Part shown: piece by piece, positions 16,745 through 27,533 of the stretch
How the letters are laid out: the number at the start of each line of letters is the position of its first letter
Position numbering within the stretch: position 1 is the first letter of the stretch
Origin: Melioribacter sp.
GTDB taxonomy: Bacteria > Bacteroidota > Ignavibacteria > Ignavibacteriales > Melioribacteraceae
Reading direction: 5' to 3'
DNA length: 64,000 bases
Assembly (NCBI GenBank): GCA_020723965.1
Contig: DYHW01000004.1
Location: forward strand, 124,001 to 188,000
Position numbers and translations under genes: made by a program
The notes under the pieces: model-generated
Told to the model about the DNA's origin: nothing
Databases searched by the model: none
The model's input: only the letters and a program-made list of their open reading frames with translations

Positions 16745-19651
16745 CTAAAACAGAGTCCAATATAGAGAAAGCTGGCTAGAAAAATATCTATAGCTTGACT
16801 CATCACGCGATGTGCTTCCGACGCTAACTCTGCCGGAAAAAATCAAATTTCTAACCGGCTGATAGAAAGCATCGACATGCCCTTCGAGCGCTAAAAAACT
16901 GCTTTGTGGAATAAAACCTAATTTTCCTCCGATCGATATGCGTAAAGTTTCTTTCCTGTCCAGTTCGTTATCTAACCATATGCTGTGCGATTCGAAATTT
17001 TTTGGCGAGTAATAATATTTCGTATTGATTTTGTAGTTTGAATAAGCATACTCATAACCTATTGCAAGATCGGAGTAGATATATCTGCCGACCCGTAGAT
17101 TGAAGTCGTTCCCTTCATTTGCATCATCAACAGCAATATATTGAAAATATCCGCTTATTTTTAATCCAGAGCGCTGATAATAACTTCCATCTATTTTATA
17201 AAGGCGCGCCATATTGCGAATATTTAGTAAATAAGGAGAATAGAGCACGAGTAACGCATCGGAATTCTGATAAACTGCGCTGAGAGAAATAGTATCTTTT
17301 TTTTCGAAGCGGATAAAAACATCGTTATCATCGCGCAATATAACGCCTCGCGCGCTGCTTTTACCGGAGCCAACTCCCAGACTAAAGTTAGGAGAAAGAC
17401 GAATGAATAGATGCCCCTTGAACGCTGTAAATCTTTGATCTCCGGTAAAATTGATTTGGCTTAATATATCCTCATCTAAACTTTCAGCATTGGCTTTAAT
17501 GAATTGTCGAAAGAAGGAAACTCCAAATGAAATAAAATTAGTTAAGCCAAGTTCGAGACGAGAGCCGCTCGAAAAAAATCTGAAACTACGATTATCTGCG
17601 TAAAATGAAGTTGACGGCGCTAAAGCAGCGTTATAAGGAAATGCTTCAAATATTGCGGCAATTCCGGTTACCGGCAACCAGCTCTTTCTAAGTTTTACCA
17701 TTTTAACCTGTGTCGAATCGAGTTCCCAATCATCCAGCAATGTGTTATAAATTGTACGGGCAGAATCGTTTTCAGGAATTTTTGCGTAAGAATCAGCAAG
17801 ATAAAGAAGCGCCTCAAAATCTTTTGGGTCCTGACTAACTAAATCTTTAAACTCACGAACAGCATTTAACGAATCTCCCATATTGTAATAAAGTTTTGCG
17901 CGTTGAGTTTGCGCATCGTAATTGGGGCCTAAAGCAATAACTTGATTGTATTGTTCGAGAGCTTTGTTGTAATTTTTCGCACAGAAAAGAACATCTCCGT
18001 ATTCTTTTAGAACCAACGAGTTAGGTGCGGCTTTAGAAAAGTATTCTTCATAATAAGGAAGAGCGCCGATGCAATCGTTATCAATAACCTTTTGACGCCC
18101 TTGGTTAAGTATTGAGTAAATTTTTTCTTCTTCAGCCCGCATTTCCTGCCAATCGATATTCGATTGAAGTTTGATAAGATCTTCATTATTTGGATCGATC
18201 TCTTTGGCTTTGTCTGCATACTGCTGAGCAGCGGCAATATCGCGGTCAATAAGTTTAAGCGAGCCCATAGATATTAGAGCATCAATATTATTGGGCTTTG
18301 CTTTTAAAACATTATCCAGATACTGTCGAGCAGTTTCAATATCTCTGCTTATCCAAACAGAAACTTGAGCGCGGAAAAGTTGAAAATCCAAATTATTCGG
18401 CTCGTCTTTAAGAAGAACGTCCATTATGTCAATAGCTTTATCGAACTCACGGCTCCATGCAGAAATCCGCGCGTAACGGTATCGAAGCTGCGGGTCTTTT
18501 TCATCCGGATACTGTTCAAAATATTTATCAAGCATAACCAGAGCGCTGTCGTAATTTTGTAAATATTCATAATACTGTGCAACTGTTTTAAGCGCGTCTT
18601 TATCAAATTCATTTTTTAACAAAATAATTTTTGCTTCATCTAATTTTTCCCGGTAAGTTTTCTGTCGGTAAGAGAGAACATATTGAAGCTTCTCTTTGTA
18701 GCGTTCATCATCGGCTTTAGTAACGCCTATAATCTGCAACTGTTGATATGCTTCTTCAAACCGGTTTGCTTTGATAAGTTCGTCAACAAGTTTAAAGCGT
18801 GTTTCAATATCTCTGGGATTTCTTCTTACTATTCTGTAGTAACGGTCAATAGGATATTCTTTTTCGAATGCCCGCGGGTCTTCCTGAGTTAAATATGCCT
18901 GGCGATTAACAATGTCTAAACCATCCTGCGCTTCTTTAAAAAAGGGTTTAAACCCGAGCGCGGTTTCGAAAGCTTTTTTTGCAATTGCATATTTACCGAG
19001 CCAAAGAGTAAAATATCCGTAGCGGCTCCACAAACGCCAATCTTCAGGAAAACGTTCTGTGTATTTTTTTAAGATTCGTTCCCCTTTAACAATGCTTCCG
19101 GTCTTTGCTAGAACTTCTGTGTAGCGTATTATTTCATCTGGCGATGCATAGTCGTCTCGTCTTAAATATTCATCATACCATTGTTCTGCCTTATCCCAAA
19201 TTTCCATCAACTTGTACGATTTACCAATTTCAAGATAGTTGTAAGGAATGTTTGGGTCGATAGCAATTTCGCGCAAGTGTCCTTCAATTTTTTTGTTGAG
19301 GAGAGGATACCAAATGTCGAGCAGGCGTTTCAGACTGCTTTCATATTCGGCGCGCTTGTTTGGGTTTCGGGTTTCAATTGCAATTGCGCGGCGGTAATCT
19401 AACCGTGCGTTTTCATACTGCATGCGTTTTTCAAAACAGACAGCGCGAAGGTTATAACCTTCAGATTCTTGCGGGTTAGCGGATATATACTTGTTCAACT
19501 GATCTATTGCTTCGCCGTATCGTCCGGCTTGCATATGTAAGAGGGCGGTCTTTTTGAGAGCGTCTACATCTGCTTTCTGCTGTGATTTTGAAAAGGAGGG
19601 AATCAAAATCAGAATAAACAGAAACAAAATTTTTATGCGCAATAAAATCAT
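16745..19651 (-). CDS. Large TPR protein with C-terminal beta-barrel-like domain
   Basis: The 968-residue protein has a signal peptide (ILLRIKILFLFILILIPSFSKSQ) and at least twelve tetratricopeptide-like repeats from about residue 30 to 650 (for example AGRYGEAIDQLNKYISANP, AKKAFETALGFKPF, ALEQYNQVIALGP, AVREFKDLVSQDPKDFEAL). The last about 300 residues lose the TPR pattern and show alternating strands ending YFSSQLSLYWTLF, with a terminal Phe as in outer-membrane barrels. This TPR-plus-barrel plan is seen in exopolysaccharide export proteins such as PgaA and BcsC and in YaiO-like proteins. No synthase gene is adjacent, so the export role is only a suggestion. Confidence 0.75.
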   Translation of the reverse strand: MILLRIKILFLFILILIPSFSKSQQKADVDALKKTALLHMQAGRYGEAIDQLNKYISANPQESEGYNLRAVCFEKRMQYENARLDYRRAIAIETRNPNKRAEYESSLKRLLDIWYPLLNKKIEGHLREIAIDPNIPYNYLEIGKSYKLMEIWDKAEQWYDEYLRRDDYASPDEIIRYTEVLAKTGSIVKGERILKKYTERFPEDWRLWSRYGYFTLWLGKYAIAKKAFETALGFKPFFKEAQDGLDIVNRQAYLTQEDPRAFEKEYPIDRYYRIVRRNPRDIETRFKLVDELIKANRFEEAYQQLQIIGVTKADDERYKEKLQYVLSYRQKTYREKLDEAKIILLKNEFDKDALKTVAQYYEYLQNYDSALVMLDKYFEQYPDEKDPQLRYRYARISAWSREFDKAIDIMDVLLKDEPNNLDFQLFRAQVSVWISRDIETARQYLDNVLKAKPNNIDALISMGSLKLIDRDIAAAQQYADKAKEIDPNNEDLIKLQSNIDWQEMRAEEEKIYSILNQGRQKVIDNDCIGALPYYEEYFSKAAPNSLVLKEYGDVLFCAKNYNKALEQYNQVIALGPNYDAQTQRAKLYYNMGDSLNAVREFKDLVSQDPKDFEALLYLADSYAKIPENDSARTIYNTLLDDWELDSTQVKMVKLRKSWLPVTGIAAIFEAFPYNAALAPSTSFYADNRSFRFFSSGSRLELGLTNFISFGVSFFRQFIKANAESLDEDILSQINFTGDQRFTAFKGHLFIRLSPNFSLGVGSGKSSARGVILRDDNDVFIRFEKKDTISLSAVYQNSDALLVLYSPYLLNIRNMARLYKIDGSYYQRSGLKISGYFQYIAVDDANEGNDFNLRVGRYIYSDLAIGYEYAYSNYKINTKYYYSPKNFESHSIWLDNELDRKETLRISIGGKLGFIPQSSFLALEGHVDAFYQPVRNLIFSGRVSVGSTSRDESSYRYFSSQLSLYWTLF

Positions 19652-19896
19652 CTAACTATAAAATTGTTTTAGAGCAGTTTCTTCTTGAATCTAACTTAGT
19701 TACATAAACCCGTTTGCCACCGCTATTCCGAAAAGCAGCAGAATAGTTTAATATAGCTCAAAAATTCTCGGCTGCGTTTTTTCACTTTTAATTTATCAAA
19801 AAAACATCAAAAAAAATTGATGGATTGAAAATTTGGAACAGTATTTTGTTTGGCTGCCAAGTCCTCATTAAAGACAGAATTTCTATTGACTTCAAA

Positions 19897-22800
19897 TTAT
19901 AATTTACGCGCAATAACGATAGGAGTTTTTATTGTTTCCTCTTTTGTTGAATCTGCGCCTATAATTTCGATCAATAAAATATAAATTCCAATCCGCAAAG
20001 CTTTTCCATTATCGTCCAAGCCGTCAAACACAATGGAATTATTAGAAGAAGATGGTCGATTATCCGCTATTGTTCTAACCAACCGTCCGGCGCTGTCAAA
20101 TACTTTTATTCTAACCTGAGAGAGCGGTTGAGTTAAATCAAAATTTATAATTGCAAAATCTTCGAAGCCGTCATTATCCGGAGAAAAGGGATTGGGGTTA
20201 ATTGTAACTTTTGATTCACGCAATAAATTCTGCGTAAAAACCGAGTTTGGTTTTCCAGGCGTAGCTCCTTCGCTGCTAACACTGGTACTCCAATTCTTTC
20301 CATCATTCGAATTGAGGAACGGGTTTAATCTTTCCAACGATCTATTTTTTGTGATTAAAATATTTTTATTGTGCCATTTTGGAGAATAAGCGGTGGAATC
20401 CAGTGTGATTTTAAGTAAATCTTTTATAAGCAGGGTCGCACCATCATTCGATAAGCTGAACAAAGCTACGCGCACAAGACGGCTGTTTTTAAGCCAAGGA
20501 TAATTAAGATAAATTAAAGTGTCAGACGCGAGTACAAAGTATTGTCTGGGCGGAATAACCGTATTCGAAACAGATAACTTTACTCTGTCGCGTGTGCCTA
20601 TTCTTAATTCCATTCCTCCTATTTGAATTGAATCGTCTGTTGTGTTATAAAACTCAATGAACTCTGAACTGCCCGCAGCGGGATCGAACATGATTTCATT
20701 TAAAGTAAGCGCACCAATAGAATATTTAGAAGGATTTAATACGGAATTTCTTAAACCCGGCGTTGCGCTTACTTTGGATAAAGACGTTGTCCAGTTTAAG
20801 CTGTCGTTTGTTGCAGAGGTAAGAGCTATTTTTTCCAATGAAAAACCTTTGCCGCCGCCCCAGCTCGATCTATAGGACAAACTATCTATCACAGCATTTT
20901 TGAAATCGTAGATCAGAACGCCATCGGATGTATTGCCGAGCGTTCCGAATTTAACTTGGAAAAATTTCTTTGGAGGAACATAAAAGAATTTATTCGAATC
21001 GGAAGTAATAACTGCATACTCGTCTGGATTCAAAAAATTATCTTTTGTTGTAATGAAGTTTTTTGTTGGAGTAGTAAGCAGGTCGCTAACTGACCAATTT
21101 TTCAAATTAACCGCTTCATTAGAAGCGTTCACTATTTCAATCCACTCGGATTCATTGGGAAGCGGATCATACATAACTTCCGAAATCAACAGTGTGTTGC
21201 GTTTTGCGCCCGGAATGATATCACCTGTTATCGTGTTGTTCATCGTATCTTCATCGGCTGTAAAGAATACACGGCACATAATTGTTTTTGTCTCATTCAA
21301 TTTTAACCGCAAATTTGATAAGAGAACAGTAGAATCATATGCGGCAAGGCTTGTTCCTTTTGTCTCGCTAAATAATACAAAGTTGTTATTACTTTTAAGA
21401 TAAATGCTAACTGTAAAGTTTTCCGCTGAGTTCGTTCCGTTATTAAATAATTTTGCGCCTATCAACACTTCGTCCCCCAAAACAGGAAAGAGAGGAGAAG
21501 AAACAATTGATTTAATTGTGAGATCGAATTTCTTTACCGCAATACTGTTGATTCTGCCCGGTGTGCTAAGTTCAATATCTTTTGAGGAGCCCCAATTTGC
21601 TTTATCTGTTGTTAAAACGGACATTTGTTTTCGTTCGAGCGATCTTCCGCTCTCGCCGCCCCAAGTTCTGTCATATCTCATAGAATCGATTGTAACATCG
21701 CGTGAATCTTTTATTACAACCCCGTCTGCATCATTATTAAGATTTGCAAAAGTTGAAATGATCAGTTTTGATGGAACTTCTCTATGAAAATTTTTTATTG
21801 TAGAATCTTTTGAAACAACCAAAAAAGATCTAACTGGAAAAATATAATCCTTCGATTTGATTTTTGTTTTAGCCGGGGTTGTAAGAACATCTATAATTGA
21901 CCAATCTTCGAGGTCAACATCAAACGAAGAATTGTTGTAAAGTTCGATCCATTCCGGTTCTCCATTTAATGGATTATACATAATTTCGTTTAGAAGAACT
22001 GTTTGCGGTTTGTAACCGGGGCGAATCACTGCCGTTAAACTATTGTTAGTTAAGTCTTCGTCGTCAGAGCAATCCGCAACTATTTCAAATGTGTGCTTTA
22101 ATAAAATGCTCGCAATTGCAAAATCAAATTCGAATGTAATCGAATTGCCGCTGACAAGGATAATTATGGATGTTTCTTCCCTCTTCTGTTTTGAGCCATC
22201 GATATTTACTTGATTAAGTATCAGTCTAAATGCAGCGTCATTCTTACCGAAATTAACTGCTTCGGCTCTTATTTTTACTCTATCGCCTGCAAGCGGGCTT
22301 TGAGGTGTAAAGGTTATTGTAGTTACGGCAATATCATATTTTTTTTTCGAAACCGAATTAATAAAGCCGGGCGTTGCGCCAAGTATGCTGCCAGATGTTT
22401 TCCAGTTTGTTGAATCGATCGATGCTTTAGCAAAATCGATACGTTCTAAAGACTTTCCTTTGCTTCCGCCCCAGCTGCTTTTATATTCAAGCGAATCGAT
22501 CGCGCGGTCAAGAGAATCGAGTAGTATAATTTTATCTTTTGTATTGTTCAAAGTTGGAAAAAGCGCTAATGTAAATTTTGGGGACCCCGGATATCTTGAG
22601 AACATTGAACTATCACGTGTAATAACAAAATATTCTTCCGGGTTTATGAACAAATCTTTAGAAACAACTTTATTTTTTCCGCTTTCGGCAGCTAATTGAT
22701 AACCTTTCAAATTGATCTGCTTAGAGCTGTTGTTATATATCTCTATCCATTCTGGTTCGGGCGAATTAGGAGCGTACATTATTTCGTTCACTAGCAGCTC

Positions 22801-24579
22801 GCCTGAAAATTCTGTTAATCTTACTCCGTTAATTTTCAAAAGTGCTTTGTTGTTTTCGGTATATTCATCCTCCGCAAATTCGATCTTCGAGATAAACTGA
22901 TTTAAGCCGAAGAAGAAATTAGTTGTTGTGAATTCATAAATTATGCCTGCTTCCGGCTGATGATTCCACCCCGGAATTTCAGCAACAAATTCGTCCGACT
23001 CTTCGATCGAATTAAAATTGGAATCGTTGAACAGTTTCACAGAAAAAAATCTTGCTGCGCTTTTTCCGATATTTTCAACCAAAACCCTTAGCTTAATGCT
23101 AGTTCCCATTTCGGCAAACTTCACATTTGCTGTAAAGCTTTTCACATTCAAATCATAATCTCTCTGAGATACGGAATTTATTCTTCCCGGCGTAGCGCGC
23201 GTAGAACTTATTGAAGTTTTCCAATTAGTTTGCTCTGTACTCGGAGAATTGACCGAAATTCTTTCTAAAGATTTTCCGCCGGTGCTGCCGCCCCATGATG
23301 GCAAATATTTAAGCGAATCTATAGTAGATCCAGTATTACTGCGTAATATTACATCATCACCAGTGTTGCTGAGAGATGGAAGAGCTCTAATTAGCAGTTT
23401 CGAACTTATTTGATGAAAATTTGTAATCGTTGCGTCGCTGCTAATAACTAAATACTCGCCCGGATTCAAAATATAATCTGTTGTAGAAATTGTTGGCGTG
23501 GAGGTTTTGTCGCCTACCTTCCAATTCTTCAAATTGAGCGGTCGATTAGATCTATTAAATAATTCCAACCATTCAGGTTCATCATTTGTCGGCGCATACA
23601 TTATTTCATTTATAACAATTTCATTTGTGGCGGCTGGCTTTTCTACGGTTGTGAATTTGAAAAACGCTCTGTTGTTCAACATGTTTTCATCTTGATCATA
23701 AGTTATGTTTGCAAAGAGGGAATAACTGCCCGCTGTGCTTAAATAAATTTTCGCTTGTATAATTATTGAATCGCCGCTTGCAAGATTTGTATAAGTATTA
23801 CTAAAAATAGATTCGGATGGCAGTCCTATAGAATCGTAGTTGGCGTCATTAAAAATAACTACTGAAAAATTTGCCGCTGCAAGTCTTCCAATATTTTTTA
23901 CAAGCGCTGAAACTTTTACTGTGTCTTCTACTTTTGGCTCGGCGGGAATGACGCCTGTAAATGTTACTCTTAAATCAAAATCGACAGGCGAAACAGAATT
24001 TTTTGCACCTGGCGAGCCGTTCAATTTAAGTGAATTTTTCCAATTAGATGCAGCATTGCTCTTATCAAGAATAACCTTTTCATCAGAATAGCCCGCTTTA
24101 TTATCCGCGGCAGTTGTTCCCGCCGAATAAATGTAAGTATCAACTGTTTGATTGGCAGCATTGATCAGATAAATATCGCGGCTGGTTTCGTTAGCCATAC
24201 CAGATGTTCCAAATGCGCTATCGCTTATTTTGAGAACAATTGCATCGGCAGGAATCAATGTTTTTAATATGCCGTTAGTATAATCGTAATCGTTTTCAAT
24301 CACAACGGCAAATTTTCCCGGAGCTAATTTCATTCCTCCTATAAAGGAAGCGAAATTATCGTTAGAAGAAGTATAGTATTTGAATTTGAATCCGGTTAGA
24401 TCGATCGTTTCTGTTGTAGAGGTATTGTAAATCTCTATAAACTCGCCATTGGTTTCTACCTGATAGAACATAACTTCGCTAAAAGTTAACTGTGCGCCAT
24501 ACTGTCCTTTGAGAGTTGTTGCAGTAATTATGAGCAGCAAAAAAGCTAAGCAAGAAGAGTAAAGCAATTTAGATTTCAT
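19897..24579 (-). CDS. Giant surface protein with six lamin-tail domains and C-terminal FlgD-like/T9SS tail
   Basis: The 1560-residue exoprotein has a signal peptide (LLYSSCLAFLLLIITATTLKG). Six lamin-tail (LTD) repeats begin at about residues 31, 321, 595, 865, 1155 and 1310, with the recurring start NEIMY.P....PEW(L/I)E(L/I)(Y/F)N and ending WK(T/S)S...TPG..NSV. Four intervening segments of about 100 residues resemble CARDB adhesion modules (KIRAEAVNFGK, VSALVKNIGR). The last about 95 residues (NPNPFSPDNDGFEDFAII, then VKVFDSAGRLVRTI, and FDGLDDNGK) are a FlgD-Ig-like sorting tail used for T9SS export. Probable surface adhesin or cell-wall-associated structural protein; ligand unknown. Confidence 0.85.
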   Translation of the reverse strand: MKSKLLYSSCLAFLLLIITATTLKGQYGAQLTFSEVMFYQVETNGEFIEIYNTSTTETIDLTGFKFKYYTSSNDNFASFIGGMKLAPGKFAVVIENDYDYTNGILKTLIPADAIVLKISDSAFGTSGMANETSRDIYLINAANQTVDTYIYSAGTTAADNKAGYSDEKVILDKSNAASNWKNSLKLNGSPGAKNSVSPVDFDLRVTFTGVIPAEPKVEDTVKVSALVKNIGRLAAANFSVVIFNDANYDSIGLPSESIFSNTYTNLASGDSIIIQAKIYLSTAGSYSLFANITYDQDENMLNNRAFFKFTTVEKPAATNEIVINEIMYAPTNDEPEWLELFNRSNRPLNLKNWKVGDKTSTPTISTTDYILNPGEYLVISSDATITNFHQISSKLLIRALPSLSNTGDDVILRSNTGSTIDSLKYLPSWGGSTGGKSLERISVNSPSTEQTNWKTSISSTRATPGRINSVSQRDYDLNVKSFTANVKFAEMGTSIKLRVLVENIGKSAARFFSVKLFNDSNFNSIEESDEFVAEIPGWNHQPEAGIIYEFTTTNFFFGLNQFISKIEFAEDEYTENNKALLKINGVRLTEFSGELLVNEIMYAPNSPEPEWIEIYNNSSKQINLKGYQLAAESGKNKVVSKDLFINPEEYFVITRDSSMFSRYPGSPKFTLALFPTLNNTKDKIILLDSLDRAIDSLEYKSSWGGSKGKSLERIDFAKASIDSTNWKTSGSILGATPGFINSVSKKKYDIAVTTITFTPQSPLAGDRVKIRAEAVNFGKNDAAFRLILNQVNIDGSKQKREETSIIILVSGNSITFEFDFAIASILLKHTFEIVADCSDDEDLTNNSLTAVIRPGYKPQTVLLNEIMYNPLNGEPEWIELYNNSSFDVDLEDWSIIDVLTTPAKTKIKSKDYIFPVRSFLVVSKDSTIKNFHREVPSKLIISTFANLNNDADGVVIKDSRDVTIDSMRYDRTWGGESGRSLERKQMSVLTTDKANWGSSKDIELSTPGRINSIAVKKFDLTIKSIVSSPLFPVLGDEVLIGAKLFNNGTNSAENFTVSIYLKSNNNFVLFSETKGTSLAAYDSTVLLSNLRLKLNETKTIMCRVFFTADEDTMNNTITGDIIPGAKRNTLLISEVMYDPLPNESEWIEIVNASNEAVNLKNWSVSDLLTTPTKNFITTKDNFLNPDEYAVITSDSNKFFYVPPKKFFQVKFGTLGNTSDGVLIYDFKNAVIDSLSYRSSWGGGKGFSLEKIALTSATNDSLNWTTSLSKVSATPGLRNSVLNPSKYSIGALTLNEIMFDPAAGSSEFIEFYNTTDDSIQIGGMELRIGTRDRVKLSVSNTVIPPRQYFVLASDTLIYLNYPWLKNSRLVRVALFSLSNDGATLLIKDLLKITLDSTAYSPKWHNKNILITKNRSLERLNPFLNSNDGKNWSTSVSSEGATPGKPNSVFTQNLLRESKVTINPNPFSPDNDGFEDFAIINFDLTQPLSQVRIKVFDSAGRLVRTIADNRPSSSNNSIVFDGLDDNGKALRIGIYILLIEIIGADSTKEETIKTPIVIARKL

Positions 24580-24916
24580 AGCGCCCGATTTTTTATTATC
24601 AATATATTTATAAAGAAATATTTTTCCATGCCTATGCCATAATCTTATGTTCAGAAAGACTGGGCCCTATAAAATAATTACGCTATTCTATTTTCAAGAG
24701 ACTAAAAATAATAAAACAATAATATTTATTTGGCTTAAAAAATTTTGAGGGAAACTCACGGAATTCCTTATAGTCCCTCCATTGAAAATGGGAATCCATT
24801 ATTTTTTAGAAGGGACTGGATGTACATACATGTGTGGCAATGTCTGTAGTTCAATTACTTCTTGCTCTAATATTTCTTAATTTTAATTATTCTTTTACAA
24901 CAATCTCATCACAATT
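24580..24916. other. Divergent intergenic region
   Basis: No gene is supported. AGTCCCT near 24773 and AGGGACT near 24813 form a 7-bp inverted repeat, and CATACATGTGTGG lies close by. It must hold the promoters of the divergent lamin-tail gene and dgt. Confidence 0.45.
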
Positions 24917-26185
24917 ATGAAAAATAAATTTTATAATGAATTCGATTATGAGCGGCTAAAAGAAAGCAAGCGCTATGATGATTATCGTTCTCCATTTCAA
25001 ATTGACAGAGACAGAATAATTCATTCATCGGAGTTTAGACGCCTTCAAGGAAAAACACAGGTGTTTCTGCCGGGCGAGTATGATTTTTACCGAACTCGAC
25101 TTACGCATTCAATCGAAGTAGCTCAGATAGGCAGGTCCATCTGCAATTTCATTTTTAACAGAGAAAAAGAACTGTTCAATAATGAATATTTCATCGATCC
25201 CGATTTAGTAGAATCTATTTGTCTTGCGCATGATCTGGGGCATCCCCCGTTCGGACATTCAGGCGAGAGAACGTTGAATCTTTTGATGAATAAATATGGG
25301 GGCTTTGAAGGGAACGCTCAAACACAAAGATTGATAACTGAAATATTTTATCGTGAAGATGATCATTACCGGGGTATGAATCCAACACGCGCTTTTATTG
25401 ACGGCACATTAAAATATAAAGCTGCATTTTCTCAATTTGACAAACCCGAAAATCATTTTCTTTATGATAATCAAAAAGAACTAGTATATTTTGTTTTCGG
25501 CGTGAATAAAATTCCAGCAAAAATTCAACCGCCAAAAATTCTTAACAACTTCCGTAGTATCGAATGCCAAATAATGGATTGGGCAGACGACACCGCTTAT
25601 GCAATAAATGATTTGGTAGACAGCATTTCGGGCGGTTTTATAAATATTCAAAAATTAGTCCGCTTTAAAGAAGAAACCGAATTAGACGAGCTGCAGAAAT
25701 CGATTATTGATGAAATTATTGAGTGGATAAAAAATGGAAAGTTCAAGCCGATGTTTGGCGCCCAGATTGGCAAATTTGTAAGCGCTTGCAGTTTGCAAAC
25801 AAGAAAAACATTTCTCGATAATCTAACCAACCGTTATAAATATGAATTGACAGTTAGCCGTGATGTTTTAAAGCGCGCCAAACTATACAAGCGCATTGCT
25901 GTTGAGCTTGTGTTTCATTCTTCACAACTACATCAAGTTGAGTTCAAGGGCAATCGGATGATCGAAAGAATATTTACAGTCTTGGAAAACAACTATGTAA
26001 CTCAATTAAGAGATACAAAACTGCTCCCGGATTTTAACGATAAGTTAATCAGGAAAGAACGCAATAAAAAAATTCGGGCTAGAATGATTTGCGATCACAT
26101 CTCTGGCATGACAGATTCTTTTGCTATGAGAAATTATAGAAGATTGTTCGATCCTGAGTATAGTTCATTATCAGATTTGGCGTAG
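24917..26185 (+). CDS. dgt: Deoxyguanosinetriphosphate triphosphohydrolase
   Basis: The 422-residue HD-superfamily protein is of normal length for a dGTPase. Metal ligands are visible as His64 in RLTHSIEVAQ, His105-Asp106 in LAHDLGHPPFGHSGE and the later Asp in MDWADDTAYAINDL. The N-terminal SSEFRRLQGKTQVFLP is typical. It hydrolyses dNTPs to deoxynucleosides and triphosphate, controlling pool size. The start at ATGAAAAAT has no strong Shine-Dalgarno. It is followed convergently by ispH. Confidence 0.93.
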   Translation: MKNKFYNEFDYERLKESKRYDDYRSPFQIDRDRIIHSSEFRRLQGKTQVFLPGEYDFYRTRLTHSIEVAQIGRSICNFIFNREKELFNNEYFIDPDLVESICLAHDLGHPPFGHSGERTLNLLMNKYGGFEGNAQTQRLITEIFYREDDHYRGMNPTRAFIDGTLKYKAAFSQFDKPENHFLYDNQKELVYFVFGVNKIPAKIQPPKILNNFRSIECQIMDWADDTAYAINDLVDSISGGFINIQKLVRFKEETELDELQKSIIDEIIEWIKNGKFKPMFGAQIGKFVSACSLQTRKTFLDNLTNRYKYELTVSRDVLKRAKLYKRIAVELVFHSSQLHQVEFKGNRMIERIFTVLENNYVTQLRDTKLLPDFNDKLIRKERNKKIRARMICDHISGMTDSFAMRNYRRLFDPEYSSLSDLA

Positions 26186-26244
26186 TTCTGTGTGCACTAA
26201 CAATCCTCCTGCGCACTAAACAAAATAAACGCTCTGTTAAAGAG

Positions 26245-27465
26245 TTATTTTGAAAATTTCAAAACCTCTTCAATATTTTTTACGCCGTCAAAAAAAGAGA
26301 GCAATTTGTTCAAAACTTCATCAACTACAGAATCCGGACATGATGCGCCGCTTGTAACAGCAATTACAATTTGATCTTTTTCAGAGAGAAAATCTTCCGT
26401 TACTTTCTCTTCATGATCGTGTATGTCGAAATGGCTTATATGCTTATTAGAAATGATTTTCTCAGCATCGGAAATAAAATACGTTTTGAATTTTTGTTCG
26501 AGCAATTCTACAAGATGTGTAGTATTTGAGCTGTTGTAGCCACCAATAACAATTGCAAAGTCCGCGTTCTCTTTCATCAAACTAATGGTTGCCTGCTGAT
26601 TATCGTTTGTTGCGTAGCATAGTGTATCGCTCGTGTCTGCAAAATGATCTTTAATGTTTTCTATGCCAAATTTTTTGATCATTGTTTCTTTCAAATAATC
26701 AGCAATTGCTTCCGTTTCGCCGGCAAGCATAGTGGTTTGATTTACAACCCCGATGCGCCGTAAATCTTTCTCGATATCAAAACCTTCAGAAAATTTATTC
26801 TCAAAAAAATTGTAGAATTCTTCCTTAGAAATTTCGCCAAGAATTGCTTTTGCAAGAAATTTTGTTTCCAATAAATTTTTCACAATAATGGAAGCTCCGT
26901 TCATTTTACTGCGCGAAAATGTAGCGCGAGTTTCTTCATGTTTTGCTTTTCCATGTATTACTACCGTGTAATTCTCTTTTCCTAAATCTTTGGCTCGATT
27001 CCATACCTTCTCAACAAAAGGGCAAGTAGTATTATAACTAATCAGGTCAATTCCTTTTTCTTCGAGAAGCTTTTCAATTTCTATAGTAGTTCCGAATGCG
27101 GGAACAATAACAATATCATCAGCTAAGATTTCGTTCCAATCGATAAACTGATTGCCATAGTTATCCATAATGAATTGAATGCCGCGGCTCTGAAGATCAA
27201 GATTCACAAGAGGATTGTGGATCATCTCGCTTAATAAAAAAAATCTTTTGCCGGGGTTTTCATCGATTGTTTTGTATGCTATTTCGATAGCATTTTCAAC
27301 GCCGAAACAGAATCCAAAATGGCGGGCTATTAAAAATTTAACTGGACCAAAATCTAATTCCGTTGGTGTAAATTCTTTTTTCCGGGGGTCCTCTGCGCGG
27401 CGTAATTCTTTTATCTTTGCAATAATTGAACTTCGATAGAATTGCGGAATGTTAAATTTTTTCAT
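26245..27465 (-). CDS. ispH: 4-hydroxy-3-methylbut-2-enyl diphosphate reductase
   Basis: The 406-residue protein is the long form found in cyanobacteria, plants and some Bacteroidota-related bacteria, about 90 residues longer than the E. coli enzyme. The three cluster-binding cysteines are in HFGFCFGVENA, NTTCPFVEKVW and SGASCPDSVVDEV. Substrate contacts are seen in GKAKHEETRAT and YNSSNTTHLVEL. It makes IPP and DMAPP in the last step of the non-mevalonate pathway. The start is the ATG at 27465; a TTG one codon earlier is less likely. Confidence 0.94.
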   Translation of the reverse strand: MKKFNIPQFYRSSIIAKIKELRRAEDPRKKEFTPTELDFGPVKFLIARHFGFCFGVENAIEIAYKTIDENPGKRFFLLSEMIHNPLVNLDLQSRGIQFIMDNYGNQFIDWNEILADDIVIVPAFGTTIEIEKLLEEKGIDLISYNTTCPFVEKVWNRAKDLGKENYTVVIHGKAKHEETRATFSRSKMNGASIIVKNLLETKFLAKAILGEISKEEFYNFFENKFSEGFDIEKDLRRIGVVNQTTMLAGETEAIADYLKETMIKKFGIENIKDHFADTSDTLCYATNDNQQATISLMKENADFAIVIGGYNSSNTTHLVELLEQKFKTYFISDAEKIISNKHISHFDIHDHEEKVTEDFLSEKDQIVIAVTSGASCPDSVVDEVLNKLLSFFDGVKNIEEVLKFSK

Positions 27466-27533
27466 CAATCAGCTCGAGAGTTATACTCTTTTTAAGCTTA
27501 CTAACATCATGCACGGGTTATTCTGTTCAATTT

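Noticed and set aside
16687..16806. N-terminal extension of the M23 peptidase
   Set aside because: It overlaps the TPR gene and would bury the obvious signal peptide.
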